From: DASVRA01 sp036388855
GTDB lineage: Bacteria > Pseudomonadota > Alphaproteobacteria > Caulobacterales > Caulobacteraceae
Assembly (NCBI GenBank): GCA_036388855.1
Contig: DASVRA010000006.1
Location: 41,822 to 105,821 of the forward strand
Direction: 5' to 3'
Length of the DNA: 64,000 nt
Both the position numbers and the translations under genes were made by a program. Below the pieces are notes generated by a model, which was not told the origin of the DNA, searched no databases, and saw nothing but the letters and a program-made list of their open reading frames with translations. Numbering within the stretch: the first letter of the stretch is position 1; each line of letters opens with the position of its first letter. Positions 1 to 6,817 of this stretch are shown in pieces.

Positions 1-1
1 C

Positions 2-100
2 GAGCACCCGGAGGTCGAAGTGTTCCTCTGCCGCCGGATCGAAGCGCCCTGGGGGGCGGAGCCGGCGTATCCGTCTAGAGGGTCCGAGGGGGGCGAATGA
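2..100 (+). CDS. 3' end of an upstream gene (partial)
   Basis: An open frame enters from the left edge and encodes 32 residues (EHPEVEVFLCRRIEA...) before a TGA at 98-100. That stop overlaps the ATG of the next gene in an ATGA arrangement, the usual sign of translational coupling, and is the main reason to believe the frame. The fragment is too short for a family assignment. A sugar-related enzyme would fit the glycoside hydrolase that follows, but nothing visible proves it. Confidence 0.4.
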   Translation, partial: EHPEVEVFLCRRIEAPWGAEPAYPSRGSEGGE

Positions 101-1038
101 TCGAAGCGGTCAAGATCTGGAACGAGCCGAACAACAAATCCCACTGGGATCCTGAAATCGACCCGGAGTGGGACCTGTTTGCGCAGATGGCTAAGCTCGC
201 GGGCCAGGCGGTCGCGGCGGAGAACAGCGGCGTCACCCGCGTGCTCGGCGGCATGTCCCCGATCGATCCGCACTTCATCAAAAGGCTCGACGACCGCGGC
301 GTCCTTGATCACGTCGACGCGGTCGCGGTGCACGGCTTTCCGCTCGACTGGAACCTGTGGCCGATCCACGATTGGCCCGCCAAGATCGCCGAGATCGAGG
401 CGGTCACCGACAAGCCGGTCTGGGTGACCGAAGTCGGCGTCTCCTCCTTCGGCGCCGAGGAGGTGCAGGCCTGGGGCCTCGCCCGCACCGCCGAACTCCT
501 GATCGGGCGGGTCCCCCGCATCCACTGGTATTCGCTCTACGACCTGCCGCAAGACTGGGAGGCCACCACCCGGCACAAGGAGGCGGAGGGCTCGTCCTAC
601 TATCGACATTTCCATATGGGCATCCTGCGCCAGGACGGCTCGCCCAAGCCGGCGGTGGAGATCTATGCGCCGCTGGCCCAGCAGATGGGCCTGTGCCAGT
701 GGTTCCATTACTGGGACTACCGGCTGGACGACGCAGTGGCCTGGCTGAAGCGGCTGGGGGTGCGGCACGTGCGCACCGGGCTGTCCTGGGCGGACTACTA
801 CCGCGAGGGCGCATTCTACTGGTTCGACAAGCAGATGGAGGCGCTGGCCGACTTCGACCTGACCGTCACCTTCTGCTTCACCCCCGACCACAAGGGCATC
901 GCCCCCCACTACACCAGCCCCCCCCAGGCGGCGGAGGAGTTCGCCGAATTCTGCGCCGAGATGGTGCGCCGGTATGGCGGGGGGTCGAAACCCGCCCGCC
1001 CGACCGCGGCGGCGCAGGCGGAAGCTGTGGAAGCCTAG
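97..1038 (+). CDS. Clan GH-A glycoside hydrolase (beta-xylosidase-like), motif order permuted
   Basis: A 313-residue cytoplasmic protein with no signal peptide. Residues 7-11 (IWNEPN) carry the Asn-Glu acid/base pair of clan GH-A barrels, and WVTEVGVSS near residue 108 supplies the second catalytic Glu. Residues 215-300 (LKRLGVRHVRTGLSWAD, then the PP...FAEFCAEMVRRYG helix) look like the first three strands of the same kind of barrel, which normally precede the NEP motif. The protein therefore starts at strand 4 and ends with helix 3. The start is ATG at 97, behind an AGGG/GAGGGG-rich ribosome site and overlapping the upstream stop. The substrate is not evident; beta-xylosidase is the usual family label. 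The last 15 residues are Ala/Pro-rich and probably disordered. Confidence 0.75.
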   Translation: MIEAVKIWNEPNNKSHWDPEIDPEWDLFAQMAKLAGQAVAAENSGVTRVLGGMSPIDPHFIKRLDDRGVLDHVDAVAVHGFPLDWNLWPIHDWPAKIAEIEAVTDKPVWVTEVGVSSFGAEEVQAWGLARTAELLIGRVPRIHWYSLYDLPQDWEATTRHKEAEGSSYYRHFHMGILRQDGSPKPAVEIYAPLAQQMGLCQWFHYWDYRLDDAVAWLKRLGVRHVRTGLSWADYYREGAFYWFDKQMEALADFDLTVTFCFTPDHKGIAPHYTSPPQAAEEFAEFCAEMVRRYGGGSKPARPTAAAQAEAVEA

Positions 1039-1073
1039 GGGGAACGGCGGCCGAGCCGCGCCGTTCGGCAACC

Positions 1074-1640
1074 ATGGCCGACGACGCCCCTTCCCGACGC
1101 GGAGCCGGCCCCATGGTCCCGCCGCCGGAGCCAGGAGACATGGCCGGCGTACTCCGGCGCAACATCGAGGCGTTGGACGAGCGGCGGCGGCGGGAGGAGG
1201 CGTCGGCCGGGCTGGAGGCGAAGATCGCCCAGGCGATCACCGACTTCACCGGCTCGATGGCCTTCATCTACCTGCACCTGTTGATTGTCGTCGGATGGGT
1301 GGTGGTGAACCTCGGCTTGGTCCCAGGCGTCCCCCGCTTCGACCGAACCTTCGTGATCCTGGCGACGGCGGCCTCGGTGGAGGCGATCTTCCTGTCCACC
1401 TTCGTGCTCATCAGCCAGAACCGCATCTCCCGCGCAGCCGACCGCCGGGCCGACCTCGATCTGCAGATCGGGTTATTGGCCGAGCACGAGATCACCCGCC
1501 TGCTGGAACTGACCGCGGCTATGGCCGAGAAGCTGGGGGTGGAGGAAGCGGACCACCCGGAGCTGCACGAGCTCAAGCGTGACGTGGCGCCCGAAGCGGT
1601 GCTCGACGAACTGGAGGGGCAGGAGGGGGAGCGGGGCTGA
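1074..1640 (+). CDS. DUF1003 family membrane protein
   Basis: A 188-residue protein with two central hydrophobic helices (about 65-85, FIYLHLLIVVGWVVVNLGL, and about 95-115, FVILATAASVEAIFLSTFVLI). These are followed by SQNR and a charged amphipathic C-terminal helix rich in Glu, Asp and Leu. This two-helix hairpin plus the SQNR motif is the DUF1003 signature. The N-terminal 40 residues are charged and probably cytoplasmic. The start is ATG 1074; the frame is open further upstream, but that part is a shadow of the glycoside hydrolase gene. The biochemical function of the family is unknown. It is probably an inner-membrane protein that is not coupled to its neighbours. Confidence 0.8.
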   Translation: MADDAPSRRGAGPMVPPPEPGDMAGVLRRNIEALDERRRREEASAGLEAKIAQAITDFTGSMAFIYLHLLIVVGWVVVNLGLVPGVPRFDRTFVILATAASVEAIFLSTFVLISQNRISRAADRRADLDLQIGLLAEHEITRLLELTAAMAEKLGVEEADHPELHELKRDVAPEAVLDELEGQEGERG

Positions 1641-1666
1641 GGGGCTTGAGCCCGCGCTCAGTCTCC

Positions 1667-2425
1667 CTACAGCACCGTCAACATGCTGGCCACCAGCGGG
1701 TGACGTACGATGTCCTGCTGATCCAGCCGCACCACGGTGATCTCGTCGAGCAGCTCCAGGCGTTCGGCTATGGTCGCCAGCCCGGAGAGTTCGGGCAGCA
1801 GGTCCGACTGATGCGGGTCGCCGGTGACTACCATGGTGGAGTGCCAGCCCAGGCGCGTGAGCAGCATCTTCAGCTGCACGTAAGTGCAGTTCTGGGCCTC
1901 GTCGATGACGACGAAGGCGTTGTTCAGGGTGCGACCGCGCATGTAGCCGACCGGAGCGATCTCGATCAGCCCCTCGGCGATCAGGGCGCGCACGCGCTTG
2001 AGCGACAGGCGGTCGGAGAGCGCGTCGTAGAGGGGGCGCAGGTAGGGGGCGAGCTTGTCCTCCACGTCGCCAGGGAGGAAGCCGATGGACTCGCCGGCCT
2101 CGACCGCCGGGCGGGACAGGACGATGCGGCCGACCTTGCCCGCTTCCAGCGCCTCAACGGCCTTGGCGATGGCCAGGTAGGTCTTGCCGGTGCCGGCCGG
2201 GCCCAGCGCCAGCACCAGGTTGCGCAGGTCTATGGCCTCGATCAGCCGGGCCTGGCCTTCGGACTTGGCCTTGATGGTCTTCAGATAGCCCTGCTCGCGC
2301 TCGTCGTTGTGGTGGGCCAGCGGCGACCAGGCGCGCTCGATCGGCAGGCGGCGCACCTTGGCGTCCCCCTCGAAATGGGCTTCGTGGAAGTCGCCGTCTC
2401 GCCGCTTGAGCGCGCGCTTGGTCAT
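1667..2425 (-). CDS. phoH: PhoH family P-loop ATPase
   Basis: A 252-residue protein with Walker A GPAGTGKTYLA near residue 72, Walker B FVVIDEAQN near 170, and the sensor-like VVTGDPHQSDL near 200. This is the compact PhoH2/YlaK-like core of the PhoH family, an ATPase related to the helicase domain of superfamily 1 and usually linked to RNA metabolism. ATG 2425 is chosen because GGAGGA lies 5 bases upstream. An in-frame ATG at 2650 would run through a terminator hairpin and add a low-complexity Arg/Pro-rich extension. The gene is monocistronic, with a candidate promoter about 250 bases upstream and a structured leader between, which suggests control at the RNA level. Confidence 0.9.
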   Translation of the reverse strand: MTKRALKRRDGDFHEAHFEGDAKVRRLPIERAWSPLAHHNDEREQGYLKTIKAKSEGQARLIEAIDLRNLVLALGPAGTGKTYLAIAKAVEALEAGKVGRIVLSRPAVEAGESIGFLPGDVEDKLAPYLRPLYDALSDRLSLKRVRALIAEGLIEIAPVGYMRGRTLNNAFVVIDEAQNCTYVQLKMLLTRLGWHSTMVVTGDPHQSDLLPELSGLATIAERLELLDEITVVRLDQQDIVRHPLVASMLTVL

Positions 2426-2446
2426 GCAGTCCTCCGTAAGGGCATG

Positions 2447-2478
2447 AAAAAAGGGCGCGCCGTCAGGGACGCGCCCTT
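2447..2478 (-). terminator. Intrinsic terminator upstream of the phoH ribosome site
   Basis: The arms AAGGGCGCG (2451-2459) and CGCGCCCTT (2470-2478) are perfectly complementary around a 10-base loop. The plus-strand A run at 2447-2452 becomes a six-U tail for leftward transcripts. The hairpin ends 22 bases before the phoH start codon, so it is either an attenuator or the end of an independent small RNA. Confidence 0.7.
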
Positions 2479-2664
2479 CGTCGGTTGGGGCGGAAGGAGA
2501 CTCGGCGGCGTGCGTGGGCGGCTGGCCCTTCGGTTGCGGATAGGGCGGCCGATGCGACCGCCGGACAGCCTTACGCGACACCCGTTGCTCCGCTCTGCGC
2601 CGCGGGCTGGGCCCACGGCCGCGACTGGCTTGGAGGCGGAATCGCCCCACGCGAATCGCACGAC
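2447..2664 (-). ncRNA. Structured phoH leader or terminated small RNA (candidate)
   Basis: About 215 bases lie between the candidate promoter at 2671-2698 and the U-tailed terminator, with no convincing reading frame. The leftward transcript can form a 9-bp hairpin GCCGUGGGC/GCCCGCGGC with a 3-base loop, and a 7-bp hairpin GGCGGUC/GGCCGCC with a 5-base loop. It can also form small GGCG-AUUC-CGCC stems. No 6S, tmRNA or known riboswitch signature was recognised. High GC makes chance folding likely, so the case rests on the promoter, terminator and absence of coding together. Confidence 0.35.
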
Positions 2665-2670
2665 AAGGGT

Positions 2671-2698
2671 GATGCTAGCGTGCTTTCCCAGGTGTTAA
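2671..2698 (-). promoter_or_regulatory. Candidate housekeeping promoter for phoH leader
   Basis: Read leftward, TTAACA (2698-2693) is followed after 13 bases by GCTAGCATC (2679-2671). This resembles the Caulobacterales TTGAC / GCTAnAnAWC pattern. It would start transcription near 2664, about 240 bases ahead of phoH. Confidence 0.45.
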
Positions 2699-2716
2699 AG
2701 CGGCGGTTCGTCGCAG

Positions 2717-2737
2717 TGAAACGTTTGATACGCTTCA
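2717..2737. promoter_or_regulatory. Operator-like inverted repeat upstream of the phoH promoter
   Basis: TGAAACGT (2717-2724), TTGAT, ACGCTTCA (2730-2737): an 8-bp dyad with one mismatch. It sits about 20 bases upstream of the candidate -35, in a locally AT-richer stretch. A regulator site is possible; no known consensus was matched. Confidence 0.3.
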
Positions 2738-2778
2738 GTGAAGCTCTTGCGAATACTTGAGCGGAACAGACGAAACCG

Positions 2779-3327
2779 TCAGGCGATCCGGCGGCCGTCA
2801 AGGACAGCGAGCTGCAGCGAGGGCAGGCGTTCGCTGGGATCGGCGGCCCCGATGTCGGTCAACTCCAGCCGCTCCAGGGGCCGCGCGCCCAGGTGCGCGA
2901 GCGGGGTGAGCGGCTGATAGAGGCCTAGGCAGCGGTCGGGGCCGCCGGCGGTGGCGCGCAGCGGCGCGTAAAGGACTTCCAGGTCCAAGCCACGGCCGCT
3001 GGCGGTGCGGCCGCGCGCGGTGACGACGAAAGGCTGGCCCTTGCGCCGGGCGGCTTCCAGGCAGGCGGAGAGTTGCATGCGCGCCTGGGGCGCCCATAGC
3101 GCCAGGCCATCAGCGTCGCGCAGCTCGGGCCCGTGCAGGTCGGCGACCAGGCCTCCCGTCAGGCGGAAGCGCCAGTCGCCGGGGCCGCGGCGGCCGAGGA
3201 TGAACACCTGCGGCAAGAGAGGCGCGAAGCCCGCGGGGTCGATGGCCGAGCGCAAGGGCGCCTCGCCCTCGCCGGCGCGGCGGCTCTTCCAATAGGCAAG
3301 CAAGCGTTCGGTGTTGGGATGGATCAT
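2779..3327 (-). CDS. PAS domain protein (PAS_5 family)
   Basis: A 182-residue soluble protein. The opening pattern (HPNTERLLAYWKSRRAGE...P.RSAIDPAGFAPLLPQVFIL) followed by DWRFRLTGGLVADLHGPELR is typical of the alphaproteobacterial PAS_5 domain, which spans roughly residues 8-145. The C-terminal 35 residues end in LQLAVLDGRRIA. Single-domain PAS_5 proteins are numerous in Caulobacterales and generally act as sensors or partners of signalling proteins. No output domain is attached here. The start is ATG 3327, preceded by a G-rich stretch. The gene is isolated, with about 350 non-coding bases downstream before phoH. Confidence 0.75.
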   Translation of the reverse strand: MIHPNTERLLAYWKSRRAGEGEAPLRSAIDPAGFAPLLPQVFILGRRGPGDWRFRLTGGLVADLHGPELRDADGLALWAPQARMQLSACLEAARRKGQPFVVTARGRTASGRGLDLEVLYAPLRATAGGPDRCLGLYQPLTPLAHLGARPLERLELTDIGAADPSERLPSLQLAVLDGRRIA

Positions 3328-3491
3328 GACCGCCCCCTCAGGCGAGCGGCGAAACGAGGCCGCACACGCCTTGCAAGGGAAGGATCGGGCCAGCCCCTCG
3401 GTGTGCCGGATCGGGACGCGGGAGGGCCGAGGCCGTAACGGGTTCGGCGCGCTTCTTGCTTGGGGCGGGCCAGGTTGTGGGGAGTGTCCCG

Positions 3492-4358
3492 ATGTCTGTG
3501 CGTGTCAAATACGCTCTGCCGCTGGGCGCGGCGCTCGCCTTCGCCGGCTTCGTCAGCCTGGCGCCGGCCCCGGCCCTGGCTGGCGGCTACGGCGGAAGCC
3601 ACGGCGGCGGAGGCGGCGGCTGCTGCGTGCCCCCGCCCCCCTGCTGCAAGCCGCCCCCCTCTCCGCCCCCTTGCTGCGGCGGCGGGCACCACATCAACAT
3701 CCCCAACGTCAACGTGAACGTCGGGGCGACGGTGATCGTCAACGCCAGCGCCACCGCGGTGGGCTCGGCCTCGGCCAACGCCAGCGCCAACGGCGGCACG
3801 ACGGTGATCGGCGGCGGCGGCGGGTCGAGCGTGATCTTCTCGCCAGGCAACGTCGGCTTGATCGGCGGCCTGAACGTCGAAGGCGGAAAGAAGCGCACCG
3901 CCTATTCGGCCAAGCGCACCAAGATCAAGATCGTGGTCATCCGCGCCGTCTGCATCGACGACCGCGAGGTGCCGCACCCGGCCTCCCAGGTGACGCCGGA
4001 CAAGGAGATCGCCGAGTTCTTCGAGGGCGAACTGTTCCGCTGCGTCGCGGGCGCCCGGCTGCAGATCAGCATGAGCGATTTCCGCAGCGAGGTTTCCGAC
4101 GGCGCGCCGGGCGAGACCATGAACTGCGCCAAGGGCGAAGCGCTCTACCGCGAACGGGCCGGCAAGCTGGTCTGCCGCCCGCAGACGCCGCAGCGCAACT
4201 GCTTCGAGCGCTCGTTGCTCCGTCGTTACGGCGCGGGGGTGAAGATCATCAAGATCATCGTGGAAGAGACCTACACCGCCTACAAGGAAGAGTCGGTGGA
4301 GACCGCTTCGGCGCTGAACATGACCGTGGACGGCGGCGTGGGCGGCATCGTCCACTAG
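3492..4358 (+). CDS. Secreted Cys/Pro-rich, Asn/Val-repeat protein of unknown function
   Basis: A 288-residue protein. A clear signal peptide (KYALPLGAALAFAGFVSL...ALA) precedes a Gly-rich linker, then two clusters of paired cysteines in proline (GGCCVPPPPCCKPPPSPPPCCGG). Next comes an alternating Asn/Val/Ala segment (INIPNVNVNVGATVIVNASATAVGS), which resembles beta-strand repeats of surface or curli-like proteins, and a more globular C-terminal half with five further Cys and basic KIKIVVIRA and KIIKIIVEE strands. ATG 3492 is chosen because GGGGAG lies about 7 bases upstream; a TTG at 3456 would put extra residues before the signal peptide. I do not recognise the family. It ends in a strong intrinsic terminator and appears monocistronic. 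Confidence 0.75.
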   Translation: MSVRVKYALPLGAALAFAGFVSLAPAPALAGGYGGSHGGGGGGCCVPPPPCCKPPPSPPPCCGGGHHINIPNVNVNVGATVIVNASATAVGSASANASANGGTTVIGGGGGSSVIFSPGNVGLIGGLNVEGGKKRTAYSAKRTKIKIVVIRAVCIDDREVPHPASQVTPDKEIAEFFEGELFRCVAGARLQISMSDFRSEVSDGAPGETMNCAKGEALYRERAGKLVCRPQTPQRNCFERSLLRRYGAGVKIIKIIVEETYTAYKEESVETASALNMTVDGGVGGIVH

Positions 4359-4381
4359 CCTTCAGTTAATCTCCTGGGGGC

Positions 4382-4418
4382 ACGCCTCCTCCGCTACGCG
4401 GGGGAGGCGTTTCTCGTT
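4382..4418 (+). terminator. Intrinsic terminator after the Cys/Pro-rich gene
   Basis: The stem ACGCCTCCTCCGC (4382-4394) / GCGGGGGAGGCGT (4398-4410) has a TAC loop and one wobble pair, and is followed by TTCTCGTT. It lies between two convergent genes and may work for the rightward one. Confidence 0.75.
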
Positions 4419-5233
4419 CAGCCGGTCGGGTCGTCCCCGGTGACTGACAGCCGGTCGAGCTCGATCACCGCCTGTCCTAGTGGCGTGTGCGCACGCACGG
4501 TCGAGATCACCAGCGGCCCATCGGCGCCCGCCTGGCCGAACACCACCCGGATCGGACGGTCGAGGCCCTGGTTGCGCTCCTTGCCGCTCTTGCGCTTGAA
4601 GCCCGCGACCTCGGAGAAGCGGGCGTCGCAGGCGATCAGGCCCTGCAGACCCAGCCGCTTCTCGCGCGCGTTCGCTACGGTCGGCTGCGGATTGGACATG
4701 CGCACGTCGTAGAGCTGCTTGCCGTCGAAGAAGCGGTAGCTCTGGCGGCATACGGTGGCGCGCGAGCCGTTCAGGGTCATGCGCATCAGCTGGGTTAGCG
4801 GATCGGCGGCGGCGGCCTGTTGCGCCTGGGTGGCGGGGGGGTCGCCGAGGTCGAAGTAGGCGGGCGTGGCGGTCACCGCGACCTTGCCGCCGCCCTGCCA
4901 ATCGACCGTGGTGCGGCGCCTGGTCTTTCCGGCCAGGTTCTGCTGGACGAAGTCGCCGGGCATCGGGCGTCCGCCGCCGATGCGCCCCCGGCTGGAGGCG
5001 CGGGTGTCCAGCTTTCGGAACTTGGCCAGCAAGCCCGAGCTGACCATCCGGGCGGTGGAACTGTGGCTGGCTGCGCTGGCGCGCTCCTCGACGGTGATGT
5101 CCAGCACCTTGATGATCAGCCGCCCGCTGTAGCCGAGCTTCACGTGATAGCGGCCGCTCTGGGCCGGGGCGGGCGAAGCGATGGCCAGCGCCGCGGCCGC
5201 GATCGTGGCGCCCAAGGGAATGGTCATCCTCAT
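4418..5233 (-). CDS. DUF3108 domain protein, periplasmic
   Basis: A 271-residue protein with a signal peptide (IPLGATIAAAALAIASPAPAQ) followed by YHVKLGYSGRLIIKVLDITVEE, the opening beta-strands of DUF3108. The middle carries a W-rich strand (TVDWQGGGKVAV) and AYFDLGDPPATQAQQ..DPLTQLMRM. The C-terminal part has the Cys pair and the PIRVVFGQ strand seen in the family. Such proteins occur next to rpmB in several alphaproteobacteria, as here; their role is unknown and possibly concerns the cell envelope. The start is ATG 5233 behind GGGAGGG. It is transcribed divergently from rpmB. Confidence 0.8.
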   Translation of the reverse strand: MRMTIPLGATIAAAALAIASPAPAQSGRYHVKLGYSGRLIIKVLDITVEERASAASHSSTARMVSSGLLAKFRKLDTRASSRGRIGGGRPMPGDFVQQNLAGKTRRRTTVDWQGGGKVAVTATPAYFDLGDPPATQAQQAAAADPLTQLMRMTLNGSRATVCRQSYRFFDGKQLYDVRMSNPQPTVANAREKRLGLQGLIACDARFSEVAGFKRKSGKERNQGLDRPIRVVFGQAGADGPLVISTVRAHTPLGQAVIELDRLSVTGDDPTG

Positions 5234-5297
5234 GCCCTCCCATGTAGCGATGTGACGCGCGAGGCCAAGCGGGGACGGCCGTTCGCCTCGGCAAACC

Positions 5298-5327
5298 TTG
5301 ACGCCGAGCCGCCTCCCCGCCTATACG
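5298..5327 (+). promoter_or_regulatory. Promoter of rpmB
   Basis: TTGACG (5298-5303) and TATACG (5322-5327) are separated by 18 bases, close to the housekeeping consensus, 60 bases ahead of the rpmB start. It is one of the clearest promoters in the window. Confidence 0.7.
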
Positions 5328-5390
5328 CCCTCCTCCCGCGCGCGAGGCTCACCGCCCGCGCGCCGTTTTGTTTGCCGAAGGTAGGAAGCC

Positions 5391-5687
5391 ATGTCGCGGC
5401 GTTGCGAACTCACCGGCGTCGGCCCGCTCGTCGGGCACAACGTGAGCCACTCCAACATCAAGACCAAGCGCCGCTTCCTGCCGGCGCTGGCCGAGACCAG
5501 CCTGCAGTCCGAGGCGCTGGGCCAGAGCTTCCGTCTGCGCGTGACCAACAAGGCGCTGCGCACGCTCGACTTCAAGGGCGGCCTGGACGCCTACCTGACC
5601 AAGGCCAAGGACGAGGTCCTCTCCACCCGCGCGCGCAAGATCAAGAAGCAGGTCAAGGCCAAGCTGGCCGAACAGGCGCAGGCCTAA
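5391..5687 (+). CDS. rpmB: 50S ribosomal protein L28
   Basis: 98 residues beginning MSRRCELTGVGPLVGHNVSHSNIKTKRRFLPAL, the canonical bacterial L28 N-terminus with the GHNVSHSNIKTKR motif. The C-terminus is the Lys-rich TKAKDEVLSTRARKIKKQVKAKL extension typical of alphaproteobacteria. L28 is a structural component of the large ribosomal subunit. The start is ATG with GGTAGGA upstream. Its stop codon overlaps the end of the convergent hydroxy-acid oxidase gene by four bases. Confidence 0.97.
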   Translation: MSRRCELTGVGPLVGHNVSHSNIKTKRRFLPALAETSLQSEALGQSFRLRVTNKALRTLDFKGGLDAYLTKAKDEVLSTRARKIKKQVKAKLAEQAQA

Positions 5688-6817
5688 GCCGCCAGCAACT
5701 CCCGCCCCGCCGCGCGCACGTCGGTGCAGCCGGTCAGCGCCAGCGCCACCCGCATCTCCGCCGCCAGCAGCTCCAGCAGGTGGGCCACGCCCGCCTGACC
5801 GCACGCGCCGAGCGCCCAGGCCCACGGGCGGCCGACCAGGCAGGCGTCGGCCCCCAGCGCCAGCGCCTTCACCACGTCCAGCCCCGAACGCACCCCGCCG
5901 TCCATCAGCACGGTGGCGCGGCCGGCGACGGCCTCCACAACCGCCGGCAGAGCGGAGATGGTCGAGGGGACCGAGTCCAACTGCCGTCCGCCGTGGTTGG
6001 AGACCACGATGCCTTCCGCCCCCGCCTCAACCGCCTGGCGCGCATCGTCCACGTCGAGCACGCCCTTGATCACCATCGGCCCCGGCCAGCGGGCGCGCAC
6101 CCAGTCAATGTCCTTCCAGCTCACCGAGGCGTCGAAGTTGTCTCCGACCCATTGCCAAAAGCCGGAGAGGCCGTTCGCCTGCGGCACCGCGCGGGCAATA
6201 TTGCCAAAGCTGTGCGGACCGCCCCTCAGCTGCACGTCCCAGAGCCAGCGTGGATGGGCGAGGCCGTCGATCACCTGTCGCAGCCGCACGCCGGGATCGT
6301 TGCCGTGCATGCCCGAGCGCGCATCGCAGTAGCGGATCCCCGGCAGCGGCAGATCGACGGTGAACACCAGCACCGGGCAGGCGGCGCGGCCGGCTTCGGC
6401 CAGCAGCTCGGCCAGGTAGCCGCGGTCCTTGATCATGTAGAGCTGGAACCACACCGGCCCCGCCCGCGCCGCCTCGGCCACGTCGCAGATCGACAGGGTG
6501 GAGAGGCAGCAGGGCACGTTCGCCGCCTTCGCCGCCCCCGCCGCCTGGGCTTCGCCGCGCCGGGCGTAAAGCCCCGCCATGCCCACCGGCGCCAGCCCCA
6601 CCGGCATGGCGTAGCGGCGGCCGAACAGTTCCGTTTTCAGTGAAATGTCGGAGACGTCACGCAAAACCCGCTGGCGCAATATCACCTTGGCGAAATCTGC
6701 GCTGTTGGCGCGGAGCGTCGCCTCCCTGAACGCCCCGCCGTCGATGTAATCGAACAGCACCCGCGGCAGCCGCCGCCGCGCAAGCTCGCGATAGTCAAGG
6801 GCGCAGGCGGGGATCAC
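5684..6817 (-). CDS. FMN-dependent alpha-hydroxy-acid dehydrogenase (LldD/GOX family)
   Basis: A 377-residue TIM-barrel flavoprotein. The N-terminus carries LPRVLFDYIDGGAFREATLRANSADF and the FMN-phosphate pattern PVGLAPVGMAGL. The active-site SNHGGRQLD occurs near residue 265, with His as catalytic base and Arg binding substrate carboxylate, followed by MDGGVRSGLDVVKALALGADACLVGRPW. It probably oxidises L-lactate or a similar 2-hydroxy acid, passing electrons to the respiratory chain or oxygen. GTG 6817 is preferred over TTG 6826 because it forms a GTGA overlap with the stop of the upstream phytase-like gene. Third gene of a cobT - phytase-like - lldD-like operon. Confidence 0.88.
   Translation of the reverse strand: MIPACALDYRELARRRLPRVLFDYIDGGAFREATLRANSADFAKVILRQRVLRDVSDISLKTELFGRRYAMPVGLAPVGMAGLYARRGEAQAAGAAKAANVPCCLSTLSICDVAEAARAGPVWFQLYMIKDRGYLAELLAEAGRAACPVLVFTVDLPLPGIRYCDARSGMHGNDPGVRLRQVIDGLAHPRWLWDVQLRGGPHSFGNIARAVPQANGLSGFWQWVGDNFDASVSWKDIDWVRARWPGPMVIKGVLDVDDARQAVEAGAEGIVVSNHGGRQLDSVPSTISALPAVVEAVAGRATVLMDGGVRSGLDVVKALALGADACLVGRPWAWALGACGQAGVAHLLELLAAEMRVALALTGCTDVRAAGRELLAA

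Noticed and set aside
1646..2698. A 350-codon rightward frame opposite phoH
   Set aside because: It is antisense to PhoH and lacks any recognisable protein features.
2480..2778. 6S RNA, tmRNA or RNase P RNA in the phoH upstream gap
   Set aside because: I looked for their conserved loops and closing stems and did not find them; only generic hairpins are present.
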